In this document: piece by piece, positions 38,091 through 50,649 of the stretch
Position numbering within the stretch: the first letter of the stretch is position 1
Layout: the number at the start of each line of letters is the position of its first letter
Source: Delphinus delphis
Taxonomy: Eukaryota > Chordata > Mammalia > Artiodactyla > Delphinidae
Length of the DNA: 64,000 nt
NCBI RefSeq assembly: GCF_949987515.2
Contig: NC_082689.1
Location: 98,370,957 to 98,434,956 of the forward strand
Direction of reading: 5' to 3'
The notes under the pieces: generated by a model
What the model saw: the letters and a program-made list of their open reading frames with translations, nothing else
Databases searched by the model: none
Told to the model about the DNA's origin: nothing
Translations under genes and position numbers: made by a program

Positions 38091-39539
38091 GTGCTCTGAA
38101 GAGTTAGTTTTAGAGAAAATTAAAGCAGCTTGTATAATTTTCAAGGGTGCTATTTTGGCTTTTAAATGGACAAGTATAAATTTCAGAAAAGATAAATAAG
38201 AAGACAAAACGAATGCAGTCTTTCTTAAGCCGGAAAAAATGAGCAGATGTCTGTATCTAACGAGAGTCTAAAGTCTGTGAACTCCAGTAATGCATCAGAT
38301 CGGCAGAGCAACACTTCGATACTGCTGGATTATGGTTGGAAGCTATTTTGTCCTTTGGAATTGTACTGTCAGTTCATAAAGACATGGTCTACATAACCCA
38401 TTAGCGTATTCTTACCAGTGAAAGGCACAGAAGGAAAGAGTGAGCTCTTGCAATGTAGGGTTTGAAATACAGGCTAATGAAAGGCACAAAGTGACAATTT
38501 ACTCACGAACGTTTGAAACCACTGTTCATATTTTCCACATTTTAACAAACAGGCAGAAAACTAAACCTACACAGCTATGATTAATCTACTTTAAAGAAGG
38601 AAAAGTGAAAGTTTGATGGGAGGAAAAACGTTTTCCCTAACAACTAATTTGAAAACCTAAAAGACTCTCCCTTTCTCCTCTTGGCTTGGAAACAGCCATT
38701 TCTCTATATTTCTTGAATTCTTTTACCTTCCCAAAGGGTTTCAACTTATATTTAAATGAAAAGTCATTTCCCAGTTTTCTACAGTCTGGAAAATAGATCA
38801 ACTATATCAAAATGAAAAATGTGACCGTATATACACTTAGCTTCCTTCAGGACATGGAAAAAAAGATGGTACCAGAAGCTGACCTGCGGAAGCCTCTAGA
38901 AAGGTCAAAATGCTCCACAGAAAACAGTGATGCCATTTTTCTTTCTACTTTTGTTAGTGTCCCCGATGTTACTTTCATTTCTCGAGAAACCTACAACTTT
39001 TCAGAGCAAGAAATATGCTCTAATGTGACATCCCTCTCAGAGGATTCAGTATCCTAATAACAAAGAATGACAGAGATGATGTGGACAGTTTATCAGTTAC
39101 AATTCTGCTGTTTAAATGCACAAAATATCCAAAGTATGTTGTAAATTCAAGTGGCAGGTATCACAGTGCTTGGTCTGAACTGATCTCCATGCATCCTGGG
39201 AGCACATCCTGACAGGCAACCCCAAAGACCAACTCCTCCAAGGTGACTGCTCTTTAAGGGATTGTTGTTTAGAAGCAGGGTGGGTCAGCCACCCTGGGAT
39301 CTCTCTGACCTTGCCCTCTTTTAATTACTCTAGATTACTCTAACAATTTGTAGATTGTTAATGTGATCATTTAAAAAGTTGCCAACTGTTGAGTCCAGGA
39401 GAATTTCTCCTTCATTTTGATTTTCTCATCTTCAAGTCTGAAAGCTTTTTAACTGTCTACATTTATGGCCAGTGAATATAGATGATTAAGCTTTCTTGCC
39501 AATAAAAAGACTAGGAACACTGGAAGCAGAAAGCCCTTT

Positions 39540-39700
39540 CTGTCCCTACATAAACTCCTTAACTTTGCTGAACCTCAGTTTTCTCACCTCTGTAATGGGC
39601 ACAACAGAATCTACCTCCGTAAAGTTGCAGGCATTAAAGGAGATGATGTGTACACAACCTCTATCACAGAGCCTTGAACACAGGAAGTGTTCGGTGAGTG
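39540..39700 (-). repeat. MIR fragment
   Basis: CTGAACCTCAGTTTTCTCAC and CTGTAATGGGCACAA are antisense MIR words. They end in the 61-79 codon shadow ORFs of both strands. Confidence 0.5.
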
Positions 39701-41784
39701 GTAGTATGATCACTGTCTCCACATGGGCCAATTAGCTTTTAATACAAATAATAGTATTAACTGTTCACAAGAACTGGAACATTCCAAAGCTAGCAAGCTT
39801 TTGTAGGTATAAGGTTTGGTCTATGGAGGACTAGACGCTATAGAAGGGACCAACCAGCAGAAATCTGTTCTCACGACTGAAAAATAGAAGCTGTGAACCT
39901 GCAGTTCTGTGGAGTCATGATGGCCTCATTTTGACATACAAAGCCAGTCCATCCACGTAAATAAATCTTTGCTACTTTAAATTAAACGTATGCACCATCA
40001 TATGTATTGCAAAGTAAATTTTACTCAGAGTTGAATTTTTGAAACAAGCTAGGATTTATTAGCATTGGGTTGGCTAAAATACTCACATGAAAAGTTAACT
40101 GCTGGTGCAGGTGGTATTTGGAAACACATTTAATCTTCAATGGAAAAAGAAATTCAACAAAACTTGGAAGAAGAGATCTCTGAAATGAGATACTTTTAAC
40201 GATTTTCAGAGTTAAATGGAAAATAATAGATAATCAGAGAAGAAGTAAAATTATAAGGTGTGTAAAAGGTTAAAAGAGTCAAATGGCAGAAATGCACATG
40301 TGTGTGGTATGGACAAGCTGATGTAACAGGAATGACCAAAGTATCATTGTATCCTGTTTCAAATAAAGGCACAATTTTATATTATTAGGCCCCCAGATTT
40401 CTACGGCATCCTTTTTTGGATTCATTCCCACCTTATGCATCAAAGGTCATAGCAGGAAACCAATAGACTGAATACCGGCACATTTCCTCTTGAAAAAGGC
40501 AATTCCATTGAGAACGGGTCATGAGCCATCATTTATCTAGGGATTATGGGGCACAAGGTGGGAGCCAAGGCCAGGAATGAAGCAAAGAATAAAAGGAAGT
40601 TCCAGGATCAAAAGGTCACTTCTCCCATAAGGCGAGGCAGGCTCTGACATTTCTTTCCTCCCAGATTGATTTTCCCACCCCTGAACTAGGTGTCACTCTT
40701 GACAGACCTTCCAGGGCAGAGATGTTGCTGTTCACTCTGAAGCTTTTTGCTCTTTACCAAGAAAATAACAACTTTTTTCCCATTTGGAGAAGAGACTTCT
40801 TCCTTCCTCCTAAGCATAGACATGGCCCACATGAGTCCACAGCTTTATTGAGGACCATGCTGGAGACTGGGGGATGGTACCTGAGCTCACCCTGGACCCA
40901 TATTCTTAAGCCAACCTAACTTTCATGACACAACAGGGACTCTGTAAAGAGCCAATTCATATTTCACTTGATTTTTAGGAAACGCTTTCAAATGAGAAGT
41001 TGGTCTGACTCTGTTCATTATGCCAGATGGCCCCCCAGTTGGCCTGCGCTTAACTTAGTCTGTAACTCACTTACTTGGTTATCATCCCTAAGGGAGTGAA
41101 GGAACTTAAGCCATTTATATTCACAGCCCACCAGGTATATTCCCCTAGCATATTGTGGGGAGAAATCCTAGCTGGGAATAGAATCCTGGGCCTAAATCCA
41201 GCATTTTCAAATTGTGAGAGGGAATTGAATTTGAATTTATTTTTAAAGAAAGGAAAACCTTGGGACTAAAACTTATTTGAAAGAGTTTTGGGCCAAGTAC
41301 ACGTTTGCAAGGAAATGTTGATTACAATTTTCCTCTACTCATGGACTCAGCCAATGGGGTGGGGTGGAACCGTGTAACTAGCCAGCGAGCTAATGTGTGC
41401 ATAAAAAGAGACATCCTGTGAAATGTTGCATTCTGTGGTTTCCTGATACTCTAAATATAACTTCATTTCCTTTCTGATGATTTTTCCTTTCGAATGAAGT
41501 ATTTTTTAATATTTTACAGAATTAATGTAATCATAGTTTCGTAATTTCACATAGCACGGAGTTAAACGAAGTTTTTTTTTTTTTTTTTTTTTGACTCAAC
41601 CCACGAAGTTTTTTTTTATCTTCAGCATCCATTTCTAAGTCCAGTAAAGATAAAAATGGCAAAAAAATAAGCTTGCCTTTTCTCTTCTCATCAGTTAAAA
41701 AAATTCATAAGCGTATATTTGTAAAACTGGAATTTTAGTATCATAAAATGGCTCCAGTTGGCAGTGAGTCTCCCTCAGAGTATG

Positions 41785-42215
41785 TGTTTTAGTTTCCTAG
41801 GGTTGCCATAATGTAATGAAGAATCACAAACTGGGGGGCTGAAAGCAACAGTCCTGGAGGCCTGAAGGCTGAAAGGAGGGTATCGGTAGGGCCCTGCATG
41901 CTCCCCCGGCTTCTGGTGGCCACTGACAATGCTTGGTGTTCTCTGGTGTGCAGCCGTATAGCTGCAGTCTCTGTCTTTGTCATGACATGGCTGCCTTCCC
42001 TCTGTGTGTGTCTGTCTCTCCACCTTTTCCCCTCTTCTTAGAAGGACACTAGTCATCTTGGATTAAGGACCCATCCTATGCCAGTATGACCCATCCTCAC
42101 TTAGGCCTTAATTATATCTGCAAAGACCTTATTTCCAAATAAAGTCACATTCACAGGAATCAAGGGCTAGGACTTCCACACAGCTTTTCAGGGGACACAA
42201 TTTGACCCTTAAGAG
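41785..42215. repeat. Ancient interspersed repeat, family not named
   Basis: It begins TTTCCTAGGGTTGCCATAAT and ends ACACAATTTGACCCTTAAGA, passing through TTATTTCCAAATAAAGTCAC. This is a common mammalian dispersed sequence that I recognise but cannot name with certainty. Confidence 0.5.
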
Positions 42216-42999
42216 TACCCAAAGCCAGAAAAAACTGAAGATGACAAGGTAGAGGAATTGATAAGACAGTTGACTTCAGTAGGAAGAAATCAGCTTTGAT
42301 TAGTGAGTTCCTAGGATTTATCAATATCATATCCCTTAAACAAGTGGTCATTCCTAGCTATAATTCCTGGCCAGAAGAAGTGGCAGGCCAAAAACCCTAG
42401 ACATCTCAGATATATTTATATTTTCTCCTACCTTATATAATTAAAGTAAGCATACCAAAGAACTTTATTCACAGACTATCTGGTTCCCTTTGACACATGG
42501 AAATTTAAAAGTATTTCCAACATTACTTGCAAGTGCACTAAACATAGGTACTAAGCAGCAGTGCTTCAGAAGGAGGCATGGCAGGGATGTGAAAATGGGG
42601 GGAGTTTAATTCTGGGGGACTTCCTCTCTGATCACTGTCTACTCATTAACTTAGTTTGTGCCACAACTCCCCAGCAATACCCTGGTTTGCAGTGGGATTC
42701 CATTTTGAACATGTATGTTGACTTAATGAGAAAAGTGTTTATCTGTCTTCCCTTATTCTAATGATGCAACTATTTACCTGTGCCACTTGTTTTTCACCTG
42801 TTATTTATTAATTCAGATTCATCACCTATTATTTATTGATTCAAGAATGTTTATAGAGTTTACATTACTTGATAGGCAACATTCTAAGTACTGCAGACAA
42901 AGCAAGGTTAAAAAAAAGACAAAGTTCCTGCCTTTGTGGATATTATGTTTTAGATGAGAAGACAGATAATAAACAAACAAAATGTAATTTAATTTCAAG

Positions 43000-44300
43000 T
43001 AATGACATATGTTATTAAAAGATCAAGCAGGATGAGTGGGTAGGAAATAACAAGGGTACTGCTTCAGAGAGAGTGATCCCATAAGGTTTCTCTGAAGAGG
43101 GGACATTTGAGGAGTTTTGAATGAAGTGAAACTTTGAAATGTGACTGTTTGTAGGAGGAGCATGTTGGCAGAGAGTGCAGGAAAGTACAAAAGCCCTGAA
43201 GTGGGGCATGCGATGTGTCCCCAGACAATTATGGCTGGAAGGGAGGGAGAGGAAGGGAATTAGAGAAGAATCTGGGAGCGAATCACATAGGACCTCGTAG
43301 GCTGTGTCAGTAACTTCAGGTTTCTAAAGTTCTCAGCAAAGGGAAACCATTGGGGGATTTTGAACAGGGAAGCATCGTGATTTGAGTTAGTTTTTAAGGA
43401 CTGCTGTGGCTGCTGGATGGAGGATACACTGTTGAGACGTGAGAGTGGGAGTGCCAAGACCACTTAGGAAATGATTGCAGCCATCCAAACAAGAGATGGT
43501 GGTAACTTAGCCTGACCGTGGTAGCAGAAAAGAAATGGTGGAGAGTGAATGGGTTTAGGATATGTTTTAAAAGTAGAGCAAACTGAGAGTTCCCTGGTGG
43601 CGTAGTGGTTAGGATTCTGGGCTTTCACTGCCATAGCTGGGTTCAATCCCTGGTCAGGGAACTGAGATCCCGCAAGCTGTGAAGTGTAGCCAAAAAAAAG
43701 AAGAAGAAAAAAGTAGAGCGAACAGAGTTTGATGATTGTATTGGTCAGGGTCTAGCATAGACCAGGAACCATTCTAGGTCTCTCTGTGGATAGAATTAAA
43801 TACAGGGAATCACCCAGATAATGGACTAGCTGAGAAGCTAAAAGGAGACAGTCAGGCAATCCAGAGATTAGCCGAAGCAAGAAGTCCCAAGCGTTCCCTA
43901 GGGATGGAGGGATGCTAGCAGAAGGTGACATTAAACCCCAGAAGCTGGACCATCCAATGGGAGCTAGAGCGGTGGGTGGGAGGGGTTGTCTGGCAGGAGG
44001 CAGAGCCAGGGAGGAGAAGCAGCTGCTGCCAGGAACAGCACAAGTCCCGGAGAAGGGAAGAAATGCCTTGTTTTCTCCTCTCCTCCTGCCTTCCAGGATT
44101 CTGCCATTGCCTTTCATTGGCGGCACCTCCTCAGAAGCCAGAGAAAGAGGGAGCCTGGGACACATAGTTCCCGGTGACACAAAGCAAAGCAGGGGAAAAG
44201 GAGAGGAATACATCTGAGAACAAACAGGCAGTTTACCAGGAAAGACTGGTGGATGTGGGGTATGAGAGAGAGGGGTCGATGATAACTTCAAGTTTCCATA
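43000..44300. repeat. Ancient interspersed repeat (same family as 24200-25390), interrupted
   Basis: It shares phrase order with 24200-25390 (AAGGACTGCTGTGGCTGC, GCAGCCATCCAAACAAGAG). It is interrupted by a SINE at 43587-43708 and by an unrelated block at about 43735-44240. It resumes at about 44245 with GGATGTGGGGTATGAGAG. Confidence 0.4.
43587..43708 (+). mobile_element. Short tRNA-derived SINE
   Basis: GAGTTCCCTGGTGGCGTAG to GTAGCCAAAAAAAAG. The target-site duplication is AAAGTAGAGCAAAC, with one difference in the right copy near 43710-43723. Confidence 0.9.
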
Positions 44301-44401
44301 TACTAAGACATCAATATACGTATCTCACAGTAGGCACATATACTAGGGGATTTACCTACTCATTAACATATAGATTCTGTGATATGCAAACATGTATACA
44401 C

Positions 44402-44403
<2 letters not shown>

Positions 44404-44457
<54 letters not shown>
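44404..44457. repeat. (TG)n microsatellite, about 27 units
   Basis: An uninterrupted TG run is followed directly by a short TA run. It forces a VCVC-repeat ORF (44174-44539) that is not a gene. Confidence 0.95.
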
Positions 44458-44468
<11 letters not shown>

Positions 44469-44563
44469 TACACAAGCAGGGATGCCAAATGGCCTTCATC
44501 TCAAATGCTAAGGACATTCAGTGTGCAGAGGCTGCCTGAATTACTGTATTAAAAAGGATCCTG

Positions 44564-44769
44564 GGGCTTCCCTGGTGGCGCAGTGGTTGAGAGCCTGCCT
44601 GCCGATGCAGGGGACACGGGGTTGTGCCCCGGTCCGGGAAGATCCCACATGCCGCGGAGCGGCTGGGCCCGTGAGCCATGGCCGCTGAGCCTGCGCGTCC
44701 GGAGCCTGTGCTCCGTAACGGGAGAGGCCACAACAGTGAGAGGCCCGCGTACCGCAAAAAAAAAAAAAA
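44564..44769 (+). mobile_element. CHR-2-like cetacean SINE
   Basis: Complete head and body with an A tail. Flanks AAAAAGGATCCTGGG and AAAAAGGCTTCTGAGG look like a decayed duplication. Confidence 0.93.
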
Positions 44770-46478
44770 GGCTTCTGAGGCTGTATCCGTCTTCAGCAGG
44801 AGGCGGGTTACAGAGGTTGGTAAGCAGCGCCTGCTATGGGCCTGGGAGCCGGCAGCTGCCACGTGCGTGCCAGGATTAGCCACGCCGGCACCGAAGCAGT
44901 GGGCTCTGCACAGCAGGATCAGGGGCAACCATCCCCTCACCGAGAACGCCTAGTAAAGGGACCTCGGTGGTCTTCCTAAAGACAGTAATAACAGCTATCA
45001 TGAATCCCCCGTGGAAGGAAATGGCCATGATTAAACTGAAGTTCATGAAAAAGAGGTATTCTCATGCCCCCTTCTCTCCCAGGACTTTGCGGAGGGCACC
45101 TGGTGTGGGCTCAGCCCAGTGGATGATCCCTTATTGTAGCGAGTGCACAGGGTGACTCACACCAGCTCTGCTCCTTCTGACGCTGTCATCTTTCTGTCGA
45201 TGAATCCAGGCAGTTCGTATCTCGGGGCCAGATCTTTGAGTTGACGGTCTATTATGAGCTTAATCTAAGGTGAACGGTGGTGTTCACTCAGACGTGGTGT
45301 GGCATCGGCTTCCGACTACAACCCCGTGCCCTTCCAGTGATTTCCCGGCATGCTCTGGAGACCGCCCCAGCTGGTACCTAGCCCCTTGGCAGCCAAGGCT
45401 AATGCAGACATGCGGGATGGTCTCTACCTCAGGCAAGCCTTCCATATTGGATGGGAAAGTTAGCCCAATAGGCTTTCTGAAGTACAGTCGAGGATCTCTT
45501 TGGAAAGAGGTTTTTGAAATAAAGTCAAGCGTTCTACCACCCAAAAGGCAGGCCTGGGGTTTTCGTGTCTGCGCCTCCTCCCAGGGTGATGGTTGCCCAC
45601 CCCCCCCGCCCCCGTCAGACGTGCTCACCAGCAGGCTGAGCACCGTGGTCTTCACCTCCCTATTCGTCTTCCTGTGCCTTTTACGTGTTGTGAGATTGGC
45701 TTCATCTCCCCAAAATGGCGATGTGGGGGGTGATCTTTAATACTCCATTGATGCTTCTGGTGAATGTAAATTCTTGGTTGAACTAATTCACATAGCAATT
45801 GATATGAGTATTACCTCAAAATAAAAATCTTTTAATTTTTTTTATCTCCAGGGCGATAACGTTATTTTATGGTTCAAAGGGGGCTCCCTTCCTGCTGTTT
45901 GCAATAGGATTTTTAATAAATATGTAAATTTAAAAATTAATTTACAGCATACATTGGGAGGCTGATTTTCGAAAAGACAAAAATTTGATGGATTGTAAAA
46001 TTATCCCCCTTAAAATCATCAGTCACAGTGAACAGAATGTACCAACCTTTGATCATTTTAGAGCTTTTTCTTCATCTTATCTTCTGTCAGGAACTCACTT
46101 CAAATTGATTATAAAACAGTTTATTTTTTAGGCCATAATTCATTCACAGATTAATTAGATTTTCAGTTAATATCCCATGATCGTATGGGATGGGAGCCAG
46201 TGGTGTTTTGTAGTTGTTCAGAGTTGCAGGAGAGAACCCCTGATTGCTACTCCCAAGTGACTGAAGCTACGGGCACTAATCACTAATCACACTCAGACCA
46301 CATAAAGTGTAGCATCCTTCCCCTGGTTTCTTTTCCAGCTGGCTCACAGCAAGAGATCTTTATTGGCCCTGGCGAAGAGACCAAAATGTACTTAAACACT
46401 TTTGTGAGAGGTGATTCCTTTTTTCCCCCTTGTTTACAATGGCATTTCTGTAACCATCTCCTAAAAGATCAGGAGAGA

Positions 46479-46498
46479 GTGTGTGTGTGTGTGTGTGT
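46479..46498. repeat. Short (GT)n microsatellite
   Basis: About nine GT units. Confidence 0.85.
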
Positions 46499-47796
46499 CC
46501 ATGCTTAGCCGGCCTGGACTTAAACATCTCTTTCCTAGTCATTTTCCAGGGAGGAGCAGCCTTTGGATTAGTTTCATCATTTTAAATAATCCTTTTGGTA
46601 TCACCCGACAGGCATATTTAAGGGACAGTGTGTCAGCAACTTCTTGACCAGTGATTTAAGGAAAAGTATTTTTTTCCAGTCACTTAAGAGAACTGCTGAT
46701 ATACATGGCAGAGAAACTCTCCACGCTGTTAGCCAGCCAAGCGAAACATCAGCCCAGTCACATCAAACCGAAACTCTGGGTTTTTACACAGTTGAAGAAA
46801 AGATAATTATCCTCCCCTCTGCCCCCTCCATGCTCACTATTATACCTGGTGCCAGTTCTGATGTATGACAAGTTACTACCTGTTGCACTGGTCTGCTTCT
46901 GCCACATCGCATTTTTCTCCTGTGCCCCAAAGGACACAGCCCAGGCCAGACGTCTCCCCGGGTGACCGTAAGGTTTCACTTTGTCCTGCATTGAGGGATT
47001 CAGTCACTCCAGGCCTCTCAAAAACCTCTTGTATTCTTTAAGGACATCCAGTATTCTTTAAATTCATCCCAGTATTTCAAACCTTCATTCTCAGGCAATT
47101 CCCCATTTTATTTTGTGCACAGTGAGGCTTTTTTCCTTCACATAAAACTACTTGGGTGTTTAAAAGCCTTGCTGACATATTCAGTCTTCGCATTGCTAGA
47201 TGATATAATCCCCACTTATTTCCTGTGTTTTACTCTCTAAGCGTGCAGTCAGTCATGCTGCTGATTATTTCAAAGAGCTCGGTTTATGGCAAAAGAAATG
47301 CTACTTGAAAGTCATCTGTGAATCAATTTTTTTGAAAATCAAAATCCATTTTCCTGTTTACTTACTGGAAAAGTCGTTACCTTTACTTTCTAAATAAAGG
47401 AGACCTAAATGCCTTCTGGGTGATTAGAGCTTTAACTACCCCTCAGGAAATAAATGAATGTTCCCTTCCAGACTGTATAGCATCTTGTCCGTGGAACTCA
47501 ATCACTTTCAAAGACAATAAAGGGCGTTAGAGAGGTGAAAGATAAGGTAAAGATAGGAAAAAGAAAGGTGACCAGTAAATAAGAAATATAATTAGCAAAC
47601 TCCCTTTATTCCACTAACATCTGTGGATCTCCTATGTGCCAGATGTTCTGGGCCCGAGGGATGCAAAGATAAATAGGGTCACAGCACCTACATGAGAGAG
47701 TGAGCCATGGCAGCCAGTACACCACAGAGGCTCACTGGTGCCATGGTAACAGTCGGCGCAGGGATGGACGGAGAACAAAAAGGACAGTGGTCAGGT

Positions 47797-48627
47797 CAAA
47801 ACTACAGTGAGGCATCACCTCACACCAGTCAGAATGGCCATTATCAAAATAGCTACAAACAATAAATGCTGGAGAGGGTGTGGAGAAAAGGAACCCTCTG
47901 CACTGTTGGTGGGAATGTAAATTGATACAGCCACTAGGGAGAACAGTACGGAGGTTCCTTAAAAAACTAAAAATAGAACTACATACGACCCAGCAATCCC
48001 ACTACTGGGCATATACCCTGAGAAAACCATAATTCAAAAAGAGTCATGTACCACAATGTTCAATGCAGCTCTATTTACAATAGCCAGGACATGGAAGCAA
48101 CCTAAGTGGAATATTACTTGGCCATGAAAAGAAACGAAATTGAGTTATTTGTAGTGAGGTGGATGGACCTAGAATCTGTCATACAGAGTGAAGTAAGTCA
48201 GAAAGAGAAAAACAAATACTGTATGCTAACACATATATATGGAATCTAAAAAACAAAAAAAGTGGTTCTGAAGAACCTAGGGGCAGGACGGGAATAAAGA
48301 TGCAGATCTACTCGAGAATGGACTTGAGGACACAGGGAGGGGGAAGGGTACGCTGGGACGAAGTGAGAGAGTAGCAAGGACATATATACTCTACCAAATG
48401 TAAAATAGATAGCTAGCGGGAAGCAGCCACATAGCACAGGGAGATCAGCTTGGTGCTTTGTGACCACCTAGAGGGGTGGGAATGGGAGGGTGGGAGGGAG
48501 ACGCAAGAGGGAGGGGACATGGGGATATATGTATATGTATAGCTGATTCACTTTGTTATAAAGCAGAAACTAACACAACAAAGTAAAGCAATTATACTCC
48601 AATAAAGATGTTAATAATAAATTAAAA
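47797..48627 (+). mobile_element. Young L1 3' end, 5'-truncated, with internal deletion
   Basis: It has the same content and start point as 1939-2820, ending CAATTATACTCCAATAAAG and an A/T-rich tail. Near 48108 about 50 bases present in the other copy (2251-2304) are missing, so GAAGCAACCTAAG joins directly to TGGAATATTAC. Confidence 0.92.
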
Positions 48628-49479
48628 AGACTGTAGAAGGCAATATTATGCAAGGCAGTGACAGGTGCAATCAGCCTGTGGAAATTCACAGTATCTTCAT
48701 TGTGGAGCTGGGCTTTGATTATTCCTTACCCTACAGTAAATAAGTTCACAGGCTCTTTGAAGAAAGGCCCCATATAAAACCACTGTAGTCACTTGCAGCC
48801 CCCCACTTCTGAAAAAATATCCTGTAGTGTGTGGTTTGCTGATACATGGGTCAAAGGGCAATAGACAACACCTTTCCCACCCATTCCAGCCAAGGAAAGA
48901 GTAGAAAGTCAGTGTAAGATTAAGAATAAAAGCATCTTTCATTTACCTACTTTGTTTATGTGATGATAGACCAAGCAGTGGCCTAGGTGTTGGATGTGAG
49001 TTTACAGATATCAGAGCGGTCTGTCACCTGCTATCCCTAACGTTTAAGGAGCGGTTTTTGAAGTTTTTTGTTTGGGGGTTTTCTTTTCTTTTGGAGGGGA
49101 GAGGCAAAGAATTTAGAAGCATTATGAGGGCATTTACCATCTGTTTAAAACACCCTCGCCCCAGGGTGGGTAGTGTGTCAATCGTCATCATTTTTCCAGT
49201 AGCTTCGGGAAGCCCCCTGCTTAAATATCACTAGATTTTGATAGGCTGTAATATGGAAGAGTCACAAATTAAATACAGATGAGTTTCATTGGACCCACAC
49301 ATTTTTTTTAAATAGATATTGGGAGATTTCATATATGAATTCTAGATTTTCATTTCCCTTGAAAGATCAGGAGTTCTGGCAAGAATGAGCCCACACGCTC
49401 ACAGGGTAAGACTCAGCTGGCACTGAGGCAGGAGGTGGAGTGATGGAGAGAGGGAACCCTGCAAGCTGGACCCCTGGAC

Positions 49480-49640
49480 TTGGATACAGGCTCTGCCTGC
49501 CTCCTCACAGCTGTGTGGCCTTGGGCAGGAACTGTAGCTCCCGATGCCTCCCTTTCCTCATGTATTAAATGGTGTAACTAATGGTACCTGCCTTGTAGAG
49601 TTCCATCCAGCCTTTAGGACAAGAACAAGCGCTACGTGGA
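49480..49640 (-). repeat. MIR fragment
   Basis: TGTGTGGCCTTGGGCAGG and CCTCATGTATTAAATGG are MIR words. Confidence 0.55.
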
Positions 49641-50649
49641 TGTTTGTTAAGTTAGCAGCAGCTGCCCCTCTAAATGGGCACTTGGGTTCACCACCATCCC
49701 CACTACACGCTCATGCCATCCGTGCATTTGCGCTGTTGTCACATCCTTCCCAGTGGGCTCCATTGGCAATGAATTTTCTTCCCCTGGTCTAGAACCAGGT
49801 CATCCGTCAGCCATCTATGGGGAAAAGGGGGAGTTTCAGCAAAGATAAGAAGGAGACTAACGGGGCATATATGGAAAGAATCTTGGAGCTACTCCTGAAG
49901 TTCAGAGCTTTGTTCAGGTCCACAGAGACTTAAGTACCAGAGCCATAAAAGGATGGACAGATGACTCTTGCCCTGAGAATCAGGTTCCCATGCATCCCCA
50001 AAGCACTGAATCATGGGAAGGTGGCTTTTCAACTGCACCTTTACCTGGTTTCTAAGACCTTGCCTCCATGGGGACAACAACAAGAGAATGGTTCCTTTCA
50101 CCCCCCTAAGGATCTGCTGCCTGGTGGGAAGGCAAGGATGTGGGCGGAAGGGTGGGATTTGCTATGATTCATCTTAACTCCTGGACCTGATAAATCAGAA
50201 CCATGGTTTTCTAGCTTGTTGGAAGGCGGCATTAACTAGAGCTTCCTTCCCTTTAGTTAATTTGCTCACAGATCAAGAGGTTAAAGCTTTCTCTGCCTGT
50301 CATCAGCAGAACATTTGTTTCCAACGTTACTGGGTGAAGGGCTTGGGTGTTTCTCCCCCAAGGTGCCCCCCAGGAGTCCCGCTGAATGAGGCCACTGGTC
50401 ACACATAAACACACATGCTGCTCCTTTTTACTTGCTGCTGTCCGTCCCGGGATGAACATCTTGATGCCGTCACAAACATTTTCCCTTTCAGCAGTTTTTT
50501 TTCCTTGAGGCAGGAGAGAGAGACCCTCTCATTATTTATCTTGAGTGTTTGATAGGCCTCCTTTGAGAAGGTCATTGTCTGCAACAGTAAAATAATCATG
50601 GGATTTCTGGACAAGCTGGCAAAAGAAAAATGATTCATTATTTCAAGAA

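Noticed and set aside
43752..44291. 179-codon minus-strand ORF with overlapping plus-strand ORFs
   Set aside because: It lies across interspersed repeat sequence, has low-complexity Ser/Pro/Leu composition and no motif.
44174..44539. 121-codon ORF with a Val-Cys repeat
   Set aside because: It is the TG microsatellite read in frame.
45270..45740. 156-codon ORF with a proline run
   Set aside because: The proline run comes from a C-rich tract. The opposite strand is equally open and there is no family resemblance or splice context.
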